A stretch of 41,134 nt of DNA from UBA5862 sp002408105 (GTDB lineage Bacteria > Pseudomonadota > Gammaproteobacteria > Pseudomonadales > UBA5862): assembly GCA_034189125.1 (NCBI GenBank), contig JAXHVB010000134.1, positions 1 through 41,134 of the forward strand. Direction: 5' to 3'. The notes under the pieces are model-generated. The model searched no databases, had not been told where the DNA came from, and saw nothing but the letters and a program-made list of their open reading frames with translations. The position numbers and the translations under genes are program-made. Positions 24,956-32,612 of this stretch are shown piece after piece (within the stretch, counting starts at the first letter, position 1; every line of letters begins with the position of its first letter).

Positions 24956-25656
24956 GTGAAGCTGCCAACGGGCGCCTGCCTCAGCGCTGGGCAACCGATT
25001 GCGTTTCCTGGGAGCTGCCAGAGATCGGCAGAATCGAGGAGCCGCAGACTGAACCACGGCCCGAGCCAGACCCGGAGGCATTGGAAGCGTTGCGTGAGGC
25101 TGCTTACCAGGATGGCTACGAGGCCGGCCGGGCAGCGGGACATGCACTGGGACTTGACGAAGGCCGGGTTGTTGGTGCCCAACACCTGCGTGAAGTCAGC
25201 GAACGTCTTGCGCCGCTCGTCACCCAGCTGCGGGAGCCGTTGCGGGGCCAGGATGCTGCAATCAGGCAGGCGTTGGCGATACTGGTGACACGGGTGGCGC
25301 AGGCAGTGGTGCGCCGCAGCCTCGAAGAACCCGAGCAACGCACGGTGGCCATGGTGGTCGAAGAAGCACTCAAGGCGCTGCCACGCGATGCACAGTCCCC
25401 CATGGTGCGCCTCCATCCAGCCGATTTGGCTGCGTTGCGCCAGGCGCCAGTGTGGAGCCAGCCAGGTCTTGAATGGTGTGAAGACCCTGCCCTCGAGCCT
25501 GGCAGTTGCCGGGTGGACCACTTGCAGGGCGCCGTGACCTACGCCACCAGTGACCGCTTTGGCCAGGTGATTCGACAACTGTTCGCTGATTTGGCCGAAC
25601 CGGCACTGGAGGCTGTAAACAGCGAAGCCGAATGCCCTTCGGATGGGGGCGAGTGA
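24952..25656 (+). CDS. fliH: Flagellar export apparatus regulator FliH
   Basis: Cytoplasmic partner of the FliI ATPase, 234 residues. Near the N-terminus are two tryptophans (W13, W20) in a segment like the docking site for FliN/FlhA. A run of glycines at four-residue spacing (G55, 59, 63, 67, 71, 75) is the hallmark GxxxG ladder of FliH. The C-terminal region (IRQALAILVTRVAQAVVRRS ... MVRLHPADLAAL) resembles the peripheral stalk fold of F/V-ATPases. It starts with GTG overlapping the fliG stop (GTGA). Confidence 0.94.
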   Translation: MSEAANGRLPQRWATDCVSWELPEIGRIEEPQTEPRPEPDPEALEALREAAYQDGYEAGRAAGHALGLDEGRVVGAQHLREVSERLAPLVTQLREPLRGQDAAIRQALAILVTRVAQAVVRRSLEEPEQRTVAMVVEEALKALPRDAQSPMVRLHPADLAALRQAPVWSQPGLEWCEDPALEPGSCRVDHLQGAVTYATSDRFGQVIRQLFADLAEPALEAVNSEAECPSDGGE

Positions 25657-27035
25657 ACCAGACTCGCGGTCAATCGATGAGCACGCAGATGGATCAGACA
25701 AATTTCGCAGAGGAATTCGGTGTGTTGGCGCAGCGTCCGCTGGCGCCTGCGCCACAAGTGGAAGGGCGGCTGTGTCGCTCCGTTGGCTTGACGCTCCAGG
25801 CGGAAGGGCTTGAGCTGCCCCTTGGCCACGGATGCCAACTTCAACAGGACAGTGGCGACTGGATCCCCGCCGAGGTGGTCGGTTTCACTGCCGGTTTATT
25901 GCATCTGATGCCAGTTCGCCATGTCCATGGCGTGCGCCCGGGTACCCGGGTTCGGCCGCTCAGTGGGGGCGATCGGGTGCCCGTGGGGCGTCAGCTGCTC
26001 GGGCGCGTGATCGATGGCCTCGGAGCCCCTTTGGACGGGGCGGGAAGTCTCGAACACCTTCCACGGGTTTCGCGTCAGGCCGAAGCGATCAACCCGCTGC
26101 ATCGCCAGCCAGTGCGCCAGCCGTTGGATGTCGGGGTGCGGGCGATCAATGGGTTGCTCACCGTCGGCCGCGGGCAGCGCATGGGCATCTTCGCTGGCAG
26201 CGGCGTCGGGAAGAGCGTTCTGTTGGGTATGATGACCCGGTTCACCGAAGCTGAAGTGATCGTCGTTGGATTGGTTGGTGAGCGGGGCCGGGAGGTGCGC
26301 GAGTTCATTCAGGAAATTCTTGGTCCTGAAGGCATGTCCCGAGCGGTGGTGGTCGCGGCGCCCGCCGACGATCCTCCTTTGATGCGGCTGCGTGCCGCTG
26401 AACTGGCCACCCGCATCGCCGAGGACTTTCGCGATCGAGGTCAGCAGGTGCTGCTGCTGATCGACTCTCTGACGCGCTACGCCCAGGCACAGCGCGAAAT
26501 CGCTTTGGCCGTGGGTGAGCCTCCGGCCACCCGCGGGTATCCTCCCTCCGTGTTCGCGCGGCTGCCCGCACTGGTGGAACGGGCTGGCAATGGAGCCGAG
26601 GGTCAAGGTTCACTCACCGCGTTTTATACAGTGCTGATGGAAGGGGACGACGAGCAAGACCCCATTGCCGATTCGGCTCGGGCCATCCTCGATGGCCACA
26701 TCATGTTGTCGCGGGCTCTGGCCGAGCAGGGGCAATACCCGGCCATCGACCCCGAAAGCTCGATCAGTCGCCTCCTGGCGCAGCTGCGTGAACCCGGTGA
26801 CGTCAAGGCAGTTCATGCGCTCAAACAGTGCTATGCCGCGTACCAGAGAAGCCGTGACCTGATTCAGGTTGGAGCCTACCAACCCGGCAGTGACCCACAG
26901 CTGGATCAGGCCATTCAGATGATGCCTGCAATTCGAGCCTATCTGAGCCAGGACATGCGCCAGCCTGTGTCGCTGAAAGAAGCACATCAAGCGCTGCAAT
27001 CCTTGATCAACGGTGACGCCGGAGCCGCGCAGTGA
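25653..27035 (+). CDS. fliI: Flagellum-specific ATPase FliI
   Basis: Export ATPase related to F1 beta, about 460 residues. The P-loop GSGVGKS is at residues 182-188 from the GTG start, followed by VIVVGLVGERGREVREFIQE and the Walker B region QQVLLLIDSLTRYAQAQREI with the next strand ATRGYPPSVFARLPALVERA. The C-terminus holds ALKQCYAAYQRSRDLIQVGA, the export-ATPase form. Start options are GTG 25653 (overlapping the fliH stop as GTGA, preceded by GGGGG) and ATG 25677; I prefer the coupled GTG. fliJ follows with another GTGA overlap. Confidence 0.95.
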   Translation: MNQTRGQSMSTQMDQTNFAEEFGVLAQRPLAPAPQVEGRLCRSVGLTLQAEGLELPLGHGCQLQQDSGDWIPAEVVGFTAGLLHLMPVRHVHGVRPGTRVRPLSGGDRVPVGRQLLGRVIDGLGAPLDGAGSLEHLPRVSRQAEAINPLHRQPVRQPLDVGVRAINGLLTVGRGQRMGIFAGSGVGKSVLLGMMTRFTEAEVIVVGLVGERGREVREFIQEILGPEGMSRAVVVAAPADDPPLMRLRAAELATRIAEDFRDRGQQVLLLIDSLTRYAQAQREIALAVGEPPATRGYPPSVFARLPALVERAGNGAEGQGSLTAFYTVLMEGDDEQDPIADSARAILDGHIMLSRALAEQGQYPAIDPESSISRLLAQLREPGDVKAVHALKQCYAAYQRSRDLIQVGAYQPGSDPQLDQAIQMMPAIRAYLSQDMRQPVSLKEAHQALQSLINGDAGAAQ

Positions 27036-27484
27036 GCGGGTACCGCGAGGGGCTCGCATTGGCGTTGGAACAAGCCGTTCGCCACGAACAGGGTGCCCTG
27101 ACAGCCAAGCACCAGCAAGATGCTCGCTGTCAGGCGGCTGAAGACCAGTTGACGGCCCTCAGGGCCTACCAGGAGGAATACCTGGCCATGCTGTCGCAGC
27201 CTGAGCCGCGCATGGCGACCCCCGATTGGTTGCGCAATGGCCAGGCGTTCTTGAGCCAGCTTGGCACTGCAGTGGCCATGCAGGCTGCACAGTGCACGGC
27301 CCTGGAAAAAGAGCGGCAGGCATGTGCCGATCGATGGCGAGACGCCGTGCAACGACGCAAGGGAATCGAAGCGGTGCTTGCCGAACGGAAGCGAATCGAA
27401 CGCCGCCGCGAGGCACGCCGGGAGCAGCGGAGCCTGGACGACTGGTCGCAACGCAGCCAAGCTGCGTGCCCGCTCACAAAATGA
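27032..27484 (+). CDS. fliJ: Flagellar export protein FliJ
   Basis: Small coiled-coil protein (150 residues) that links the FliI hexamer to the FlhA export gate. The sequence is almost entirely helical, rich in Gln, Glu, Arg and Ala (LALALEQAVRHEQGALTAKH; RKGIEAVLAERKRIERRREA), with few conserved residues, as normal for FliJ. The start is GTG at 27032, overlapping the fliI stop. Position directly after fliI and the length fit the family well. A 119-base gap to the STAS gene follows. Confidence 0.9.
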   Translation: MSGYREGLALALEQAVRHEQGALTAKHQQDARCQAAEDQLTALRAYQEEYLAMLSQPEPRMATPDWLRNGQAFLSQLGTAVAMQAAQCTALEKERQACADRWRDAVQRRKGIEAVLAERKRIERRREARREQRSLDDWSQRSQAACPLTK

Positions 27485-27555
27485 TCAACTTATTCCCCCA
27501 ATTCGCCTGAACGGGTTTCAATCCCGCCTAGAGTTATCTCTGCGCTTTCTGAATT

Positions 27556-27575
27556 GGGACCTAGAACTTGGTCCC
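27556..27575 (+). other. Small inverted repeat between fliJ and the STAS gene
   Basis: GGGACC, eight bases, then GGTCCC: a 6-bp perfect inverted repeat 28 bases before the STAS ATG. There is no U tract. It may be an operator half-site pair or a weak RNA hairpin; function unknown. No promoter could be recognised in the 119-base gap. Confidence 0.3.
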
Positions 27576-27603
27576 GGGACTTTGATGAGTTAGGGAGACT
27601 TTC

Positions 27604-27909
27604 ATGCCTGTTCACTCCAGTGCCTCTGAAGATGGCCGTGAACTGCGAATTCACGTTGACGGCCGCTTCGATTTCGGGGCTCACCGGGATTTTCGATCCT
27701 GCTACGAAGGGACTTCTGAGGCACCGCAGCGTTACATCGTCGATCTGTCCACCGCCACCTACCTGGACAGTTCTGCTCTGGGCATGCTGCTGTTACTGCG
27801 CGACCACGGTGGCGGTGAGACTGCCCAGGTCGAGATCGTCAACTGCAACGAAGAAGTCCGCAAGGTGCTGCGCATCTCGAACTTTGACAAGTTGTTTTCT
27901 ATCGCTTGA
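27604..27909 (+). CDS. STAS-domain anti-sigma factor antagonist, HsbA-like
   Basis: A 101-residue single STAS domain (SpoIIAA family). The conserved phosphorylatable serine pair is in TYLDSSALGMLLLLRDH (Ser56, Ser57), preceded by beta strand RYIVDLSTA, and the C-terminal helix has NEEVRKVLRISNFDKLFSIA. As I remember it, it resembles Pseudomonas HsbA, which binds FlgM or the diguanylate cyclase HsbD depending on its phosphorylation. Here it stands between fliJ and fliK without an adjacent HsbR-type kinase/phosphatase or Hpt gene. Start: ATG after AGGGAG. A role in FlgM/FliA control is likely but inferred. Confidence 0.85.
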   Translation: MPVHSSASEDGRELRIHVDGRFDFGAHRDFRSCYEGTSEAPQRYIVDLSTATYLDSSALGMLLLLRDHGGGETAQVEIVNCNEEVRKVLRISNFDKLFSIA

Positions 27910-27968
27910 TCCGTCATGGTCGGCCTCGGTTCTTCTGCACTCCGCGGTGGAGAGGAGACGAGGCCGCC

Positions 27969-27984
27969 TGGCACGGCCTTTGCT
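27969..27984 (+). promoter_or_regulatory. Sigma-54 promoter of fliK
   Basis: TGGCACGGCCTTTGCT, GG (27970-27971) and GC (27982-27983) separated by exactly 10 bases, is one of the closest RpoN matches in the window. It lies after the STAS stop and predicts a start near 27995, so fliK can be transcribed independently. FleR dependence is inferred from Pseudomonas. Confidence 0.87.
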
Positions 27985-28037
27985 TTACTCATCTGACCGC
28001 GGTGGCGGTCTTTGACATGATTGAGGAGAGCCAGCAG

Positions 28038-29051
28038 GTGTCAGGCATTGAACTGGTTGGGATCGAAGCGCGTGGACCCCATCTCGCGGGACCCACAGGC
28101 CCGGACGCTGCTGCGGCGCAGTCAGGCCATTCGCTGGAGGCCGAATTTTCCGGGGTGCTGGGGGCAGCCGTTGCCCAGCGGGGGGATTCACTGCACGGGC
28201 GACGCAGTGCTGTGTTGACACTGGAGCTGGAGGATTCCAGCAAAGGTGAAACTTTGCCGCTGACCGGCGATTCCTTGCCGCCCGTGCTTGCCACCACCGA
28301 TGTCGACTCCACGACAGAGTTCGCCCCCGCTGACCTGGCGGCCGGCCGGGGGGCATCAGGCCTCATGCATGTGCCGGAGGCATCCGAGTTCCTGCCGGAA
28401 CCCGAACTGAGGAGCAGCCCTCAAACCTCTAGACCCCGCGAGGCGGATACGCTCACCGCTGCCCAGGCCAGCCTGCAACAAGCGCAACAGACCAGCGTCC
28501 TTGCGGAAGTGAACAAGGCAGTCGATGCCGGACTTGAACGGGCGGGCGAGCTTGGCGTGCGCGAGCCGGGTCATTCCTCAGCCGCGCGGTCGGCGGTGGG
28601 GACAGTCGGCGCGCTACCACTTCCAGAACCGATGGACATGCGCGAACTTCGCTCCGAGCGTGGTCTGGGTGAGCGCTTGGTGCTGATGGTTCGAACGGGC
28701 GTTCAGCGCGCCGAGCTGCAACTGGACCCGCCTGAACTGGGGTCCTTGCAGCTGCGGGTGCAAATTCAGAACGACCAGGCTCAGGTGCAGATTCTCTCAC
28801 CGCACGCTTCGGTACGGGATGTCATTGAGCAACAGGTTGGCCGCTTGCGGGACTTGTTTTCCGCTGAGCAGTTGCAGCTTGTGGGTTTTTCGGTCGCGGA
28901 CAGCGGCGCCCAGTCCGGCCAGCAGCGACAGCCGCAATCCGGCGCCCGCCGCGGTGCGGGCACGGTCGACCAGCTGACCGGATTGGCGGTGCCTGCCGAA
29001 GAAGCCGGCAACCATTCCATCCGCCTTGGGCTGATCGACCAGTATGCGTGA
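28038..29051 (+). CDS. fliK: Flagellar hook-length control protein FliK
   Basis: Molecular ruler and switch that ends hook export. From GTG 28038 it has 337 residues. The first ~190 are low-complexity and poorly conserved, as expected. The C-terminal domain is the FliK/Flg_hook fold: VQRAELQLDPPELGSLQLRV, then VQILSPHASVRDVIEQQVGR and LRDLFSAEQLQLVGFSVAD. An ATG at 28017 is possible, but GAGGAG at 28023-28028 spaces well to GTG 28038, and both lie downstream of the sigma-54 start. Any start before 27995 would lie outside the predicted transcript. Confidence 0.87.
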   Translation: MSGIELVGIEARGPHLAGPTGPDAAAAQSGHSLEAEFSGVLGAAVAQRGDSLHGRRSAVLTLELEDSSKGETLPLTGDSLPPVLATTDVDSTTEFAPADLAAGRGASGLMHVPEASEFLPEPELRSSPQTSRPREADTLTAAQASLQQAQQTSVLAEVNKAVDAGLERAGELGVREPGHSSAARSAVGTVGALPLPEPMDMRELRSERGLGERLVLMVRTGVQRAELQLDPPELGSLQLRVQIQNDQAQVQILSPHASVRDVIEQQVGRLRDLFSAEQLQLVGFSVADSGAQSGQQRQPQSGARRGAGTVDQLTGLAVPAEEAGNHSIRLGLIDQYA

Positions 29052-29123
29052 AAGGATGCGTCAAAATGCCGGCGACCTTCAGCCAATCATTCCTAACTCT
29101 TTAAATTAAAACATAATAATTAT

Positions 29124-29139
29124 CGGCATACCTTTTGCT
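29124..29139 (+). promoter_or_regulatory. Sigma-54 promoter of fliLMNOPQR-flhB
   Basis: CGGCATACCTTTTGCT has GG (29125-29126) and GC (29137-29138) with 10 bases between. It sits at the end of a strongly AT-rich tract (29095-29124), unusual in this locus. Transcription should start near 29150, about 28 nt before fliL. Confidence 0.8.
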
Positions 29140-29177
29140 ATTCCCTTGTCAGTGTTTGGAATATTGACGGTGGGGTC

Positions 29178-29675
29178 ATGGCGGAAGAAAACGAATCCAC
29201 AGAAGAAAAGTCCGGTAACAAACTCATCCTGATCGTTGTCATCGTGGCGGTGGTGTTGGCCGGTGGCGGGGCGGCAGCGTGGTTTTTCCTCAGCGGCTCT
29301 GAGGAAGGACCGGACGCCGAAGTTGCCGAAGCAGTGGCTGAGGCGCCAACCGGACCTGCCCAGTACACCAAGCTGAAACCGCTCACGGTGAGCTACTGGG
29401 TGGACAACCGCCAACGTTTTCTTCAAGTGACCGCTTCGATCATGAGCCGGGATCAGGGCGTGATCGATGTGGTCGAAACCAACCTTCCCCTGATCGAGAA
29501 CAACTTGCTCAACCTGTTCAGTGCTGCGGACTTTGCCGAGGTCACCACGCTGGACGGCAAGGAGCAACTGCGCCAGGCCGCCTTGATCGAAGTCCAGAAA
29601 GTGATCGACGCAGAATCCACGGAACCGCCTGGTACCGTTGAGCAGGTGCTGTTTTCCAGCTTTATCGTGCAGTAA
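29178..29675 (+). CDS. fliL: Flagellar basal body-associated protein FliL
   Basis: Single-pass inner-membrane protein at the stator-rotor interface, 165 residues. A short acidic cytoplasmic N-terminus is followed by a transmembrane helix near residues 15-38 (KLILIVVIVAVVLAGGGAAA). The periplasmic part resembles the stomatin-like FliL domain (YTKLKPLTVSYW; LQVTASIMSRDQGVIDVVE) and ends in VEQVLFSSFIVQ, the typical FliL terminus. First gene of the operon with its own sigma-54 promoter; fliM follows after 14 bases. Confidence 0.94.
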   Translation: MAEENESTEEKSGNKLILIVVIVAVVLAGGGAAAWFFLSGSEEGPDAEVAEAVAEAPTGPAQYTKLKPLTVSYWVDNRQRFLQVTASIMSRDQGVIDVVETNLPLIENNLLNLFSAADFAEVTTLDGKEQLRQAALIEVQKVIDAESTEPPGTVEQVLFSSFIVQ

Positions 29676-29689
29676 CGGAGTGCGCGCCT

Positions 29690-30664
29690 GTGGCCCATGA
29701 CCTTCTCAGTCAGGATGAAATCGATGCGCTGCTGCATGGCATCGATGATGGCGCCATTGGCGAACCAGAGCCGACGCGGCCTGGCGAAGTCTCATCCTAT
29801 GACTTGGCCACCCAGGACCGCATCGTTCGCGGGCGAATGCCGACGCTGGAGATGATCAATGAGCGATTCGCCCGCTACACACGCATCAGCCTCTTCAACC
29901 TGCTGCGCCGCAGTGCGGATGTGCAGGTCAATGGCATACAGGTCATGAAGTTCGGCGAATACGTCCACACGCTTTATGTACCGACCAGCCTCAACATGGT
30001 CAAGGTTCGTCCCCTTCGTGGCACCGCGCTGTTCATCTTGGATGCGAAATTGGTCTTCAAGTTGGTCGACAATTTTTTCGGTGGGGAGGGGCGCTGGGCC
30101 AAGATCGAAGGGCGGGAGTTCACTCCGACCGAAAATCGCATTGTGCAGCTAATGCTGAGCCAGGTGTTTGTGGATCTGAAGGAAGCCTGGAACCCAGTGC
30201 TCAAGATCGACCTTGATCATGTGAACTCGGAGGTGAACCCGTCCATGGCCAACGTGGTCAGCCCAAGTGAGGTGGTGATCGTCAGCAGTTTTCACATTGA
30301 ACTCGATGGTGGCGGTGGTGATTTCCACATCACCATTCCCTATTCGATGATCGAGCCCATCCGGCCCATTTTGGATGCAGGTCTGCAAAGTGACGTCGAT
30401 GACATCGACGAACGTTGGATCTCCAGCATCCGCAACGACATTCTCAATGCCAAGGTGGATCTGCGCTGCAGGGTCGGGCAAACCCGCATCGCGCTACGCG
30501 ACCTGGTCGATATGGAGCCCGGCGACGTGGTGCGAACCGAGGTTCCGCAGGAAGTCATGCTCTATGCCAACGGAGTTCCGCTCTTCGTCTGCCACCTCGG
30601 TCGCAGCAATGGGCGTTACGCATTGAAGGTACTGCGTCCGGCTGAAATCGCCGAAATCACTTGA
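29690..30664 (+). CDS. fliM: Flagellar motor switch protein FliM
   Basis: C-ring switch protein that receives CheY-P, 324 residues. The extreme N-terminus has the CheY-P docking motif (LLSQDEIDALL). The middle CheC/X-like domain contains MPTLEMINERFARYTRISLF and DNFFGGEGR (the GGxG loop). The C-terminal SpoA domain includes RVGQTRIALRDLVDMEPGDV. The start is GTG at 29690 after CGGAG; no upstream alternative fits. Partner genes fliG and fliN are in the same locus, and the ligand gene cheY is at its end. Confidence 0.96.
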   Translation: MAHDLLSQDEIDALLHGIDDGAIGEPEPTRPGEVSSYDLATQDRIVRGRMPTLEMINERFARYTRISLFNLLRRSADVQVNGIQVMKFGEYVHTLYVPTSLNMVKVRPLRGTALFILDAKLVFKLVDNFFGGEGRWAKIEGREFTPTENRIVQLMLSQVFVDLKEAWNPVLKIDLDHVNSEVNPSMANVVSPSEVVIVSSFHIELDGGGGDFHITIPYSMIEPIRPILDAGLQSDVDDIDERWISSIRNDILNAKVDLRCRVGQTRIALRDLVDMEPGDVVRTEVPQEVMLYANGVPLFVCHLGRSNGRYALKVLRPAEIAEIT

Positions 30665-30686
30665 GTTTCGTATGGAGAATGACGCC

Positions 30687-31160
30687 ATGAGCGAGCAACC
30701 GAATGCCCCCGAAGACGCCCTGGGAGATGAATGGCAGCAAGCCCTTGATGAGCAGGAGGCCACGGCCGATGCCGGCGAGATCGATCCAGACTGGGCTGCC
30801 GCCATGGCCGAGCAAACCGAGGATGGCGCCGACGCCGAGGTCGATCTTGCGAGCTTCGACGCCGCGCCGCGACCTGAGCCCAGGACCCAGGACATCGAGA
30901 ACCCGGAACTCGAAGTCATCCTCGACATCCCGGTGACGATCAGCATGGAAGTGGGCAGCACACCCATTACCATTCGCAACCTGCTTCAACTCAATCAGGG
31001 GTCGGTCATTGAACTCGACCGACTTGCTGGTGAGCCCTTGGATGTCCTGGTGAATGGCACCCTGATCGCCCACGGGGAGGTGGTGGTCGTGAATGAAAAG
31101 TTCGGCATTCGGATGACCGATGTGGTCAGCCCCTCCGAGCGCATCAAAAAGCTGCAATAG
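30687..31160 (+). CDS. fliN: Flagellar motor switch protein FliN
   Basis: C-ring base protein, 157 residues from ATG 30687 (an earlier ATG at 30672 has no good ribosome site, while GGAG at 30674-30677 suits 30687). The N-terminal ~75 residues are acidic and variable. The conserved SpoA domain follows: LEVILDIPVTISMEVGSTPI, RNLLQLNQGSVIELDRLAGE and VVNEKFGIRMTDVVSPSERI. It also serves as the docking point for FliH-FliI export complexes. It lies 22 bases after fliM and 3 bases before fliO. Confidence 0.96.
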   Translation: MSEQPNAPEDALGDEWQQALDEQEATADAGEIDPDWAAAMAEQTEDGADAEVDLASFDAAPRPEPRTQDIENPELEVILDIPVTISMEVGSTPITIRNLLQLNQGSVIELDRLAGEPLDVLVNGTLIAHGEVVVVNEKFGIRMTDVVSPSERIKKLQ

Positions 31161-31163
31161 CCC

Positions 31164-31583
31164 ATGCTGCGCTGCATTCCAATGTACCCCACGCTGGCAG
31201 TGGCTGGATTGATGCCTGGTCTGGTTCTGGCTGCGGACGCCGCTGCCGCCCCCGAGATCGGCGCTGGCTGGGTGCTGAACCTGGTGTTTGGGCTGGTGCT
31301 GGTGCTGGGGTTGTTCTTGGCGCTGGCCTGGCTGATGCGCAAACTCGGCACCCTCCCAGGGGGCAATGGGCGACTGATCCGCGTGGTGGGTGGCGCCTCC
31401 CTCGGCGCCCGTGACCGCTTGGTCCTGGTCGAGCTGGGCCAACAGCAGCTGCTGTTGGGCGTGTCACCGGGTCGCATCGTGAACCTGCATACACTGCCGG
31501 AGCGGCTCGATACCGCCTCGGGCAGCGCCTCCACCCGCGATTTCTCCGCCACGCTGCGCGGTCTCCTGGGGCCTGACCGATGA
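31164..31583 (+). CDS. fliO: Flagellar biosynthesis protein FliO
   Basis: Small bitopic membrane protein (139 residues) that helps assemble the FliP ring of the export gate. A hydrophobic N-terminal segment ending in VLAADA (residues 11-25) could be a signal or first membrane segment. The main transmembrane helix is LVFGLVLVLGLFLALAWLM (about 40-58). The cytoplasmic domain has IRVVGGASLGARDRLVLVEL and QQLLLGVSPGRIVNLHTL, typical of FliO. Its stop overlaps the fliP start (ATGA). Confidence 0.92.
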   Translation: MLRCIPMYPTLAVAGLMPGLVLAADAAAAPEIGAGWVLNLVFGLVLVLGLFLALAWLMRKLGTLPGGNGRLIRVVGGASLGARDRLVLVELGQQQLLLGVSPGRIVNLHTLPERLDTASGSASTRDFSATLRGLLGPDR

Positions 31584-32332
31584 CTGCTGTCGCGGGGCTG
31601 CGCGGGTTGGTGGCCTTGGTTGCGATGTTGCCCTTCGCTGCCATGGCTGAGCCCGGAGCACTGACGGCGTTCAGTGTGACCACCACTGAAACCGGGGCAC
31701 AGGAATACAGCGTCACGCTGCAGATTCTCTTCATCATGACGGCGCTGACCCTGTTGCCAGCGCTGTTGATGATGATGACGTCGTTCACCCGCATCATCAT
31801 CGTGTTCGCGATCCTGCGCCAGGCCATCGGGCTGCAGCAGACGCCGTCCAATCAAATCCTGCTTGGCCTGGCGCTGTTTTTGTCATTTTTTATCATGGCC
31901 CCGATTTTCGAGCGCGTCTATGAGCACGCGTTCGTGCCGTACTCCGAAGAGTCGATTTCAGTGCAGCAGGCCGTGGAGCGAGCCCAGGGGCCATTTCGTG
32001 AATTCATGCTGGGTCAAACGCGTGAGAGCGACCTGGAGCTGTTCGTGCGGTTGCGCGGCGGACCTCCCATCGAGACCGTCGAAGCCGTGCCCTTCTCCGT
32101 GCTGGTTCCGGCCTTCGTCACGAGCGAATTGAAAACGGCGTTTCAGATCGGCTTCATTTTGTTTATTCCGTTCTTGATCATTGACCTGGTGGTCGCAAGT
32201 GTGCTGATGGCGATGGGGATGATGATGCTTTCCCCGGTCATTATCTCCTTGCCTTTTAAGGTGATGCTGTTCGTTCTGGTGGACGGGTGGGCCCTATTGA
32301 TCGGCACCCTTGCGGCGAGTTTCGGGCTTTGA
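31580..32332 (+). CDS. fliP: Flagellar export gate protein FliP
   Basis: Core of the export gate (FliP5FliQ4FliR1), 250 residues. A cleavable-type signal peptide (LVALVAMLPFAAMAEPG, residues ~10-27) is as expected for gammaproteobacterial FliP. Next come the FliP motif stretches: FIMTALTLLPALLMMMTSF with TRIIIVFAILRQAIGLQQ, SNQILLGLALFLSFFIMAP, and the C-terminal VASVLMAMGMMMLSPVIISL and FKVMLFVLVDGWALLIGTL. Catalogued by sequence alone it is unambiguous. Start is coupled to fliO through ATGA. Confidence 0.97.
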   Translation: MTAVAGLRGLVALVAMLPFAAMAEPGALTAFSVTTTETGAQEYSVTLQILFIMTALTLLPALLMMMTSFTRIIIVFAILRQAIGLQQTPSNQILLGLALFLSFFIMAPIFERVYEHAFVPYSEESISVQQAVERAQGPFREFMLGQTRESDLELFVRLRGGPPIETVEAVPFSVLVPAFVTSELKTAFQIGFILFIPFLIIDLVVASVLMAMGMMMLSPVIISLPFKVMLFVLVDGWALLIGTLAASFGL

Positions 32333-32342
32333 GCGTGCACCG

Positions 32343-32612
32343 ATGACACCTGAGACCGTGGTGGACCTTTTTGCATCGGCTTTGCAGTTGATCGTGCTGC
32401 TGGTGTCGCTGATCGTACTGCCAAGCCTGCTGGTCGGGCTGGTGGTGGCGGTGTTTCAAGCCGCCACGCAGATCAACGAGCAGACCCTCAGTTTTTTGCC
32501 CAGGCTGTTGACCATATTTCTGGTGGTCATGGTCTGTGGTTCCTGGATTCTTCACCGCCTGGTCAGCTACAGCCAGGCACTCTTCGCCAACATTCCCTTC
32601 TTGATCGGATGA
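32343..32612 (+). CDS. fliQ: Flagellar export gate protein FliQ
   Basis: Two-helix gate component of 89 residues, the standard FliQ length. MTPETVVDLFASALQLIVLL leads into the first transmembrane helix; the conserved FQAATQINEQTLSFLPRLLT lies in the middle; the second helix follows. The frame is open upstream, but ATG 32343 gives the family N-terminus and lies 10 bases after fliP. The stop overlaps the fliR start (ATGA). Confidence 0.96.
   Translation: MTPETVVDLFASALQLIVLLVSLIVLPSLLVGLVVAVFQAATQINEQTLSFLPRLLTIFLVVMVCGSWILHRLVSYSQALFANIPFLIG

Noticed and set aside
27906..28016. Upstream extension of fliK to the ATG at 27906
   Set aside because: The extension overlaps the STAS gene and lies mostly upstream of the predicted sigma-54 transcript start; its composition is not protein-like.
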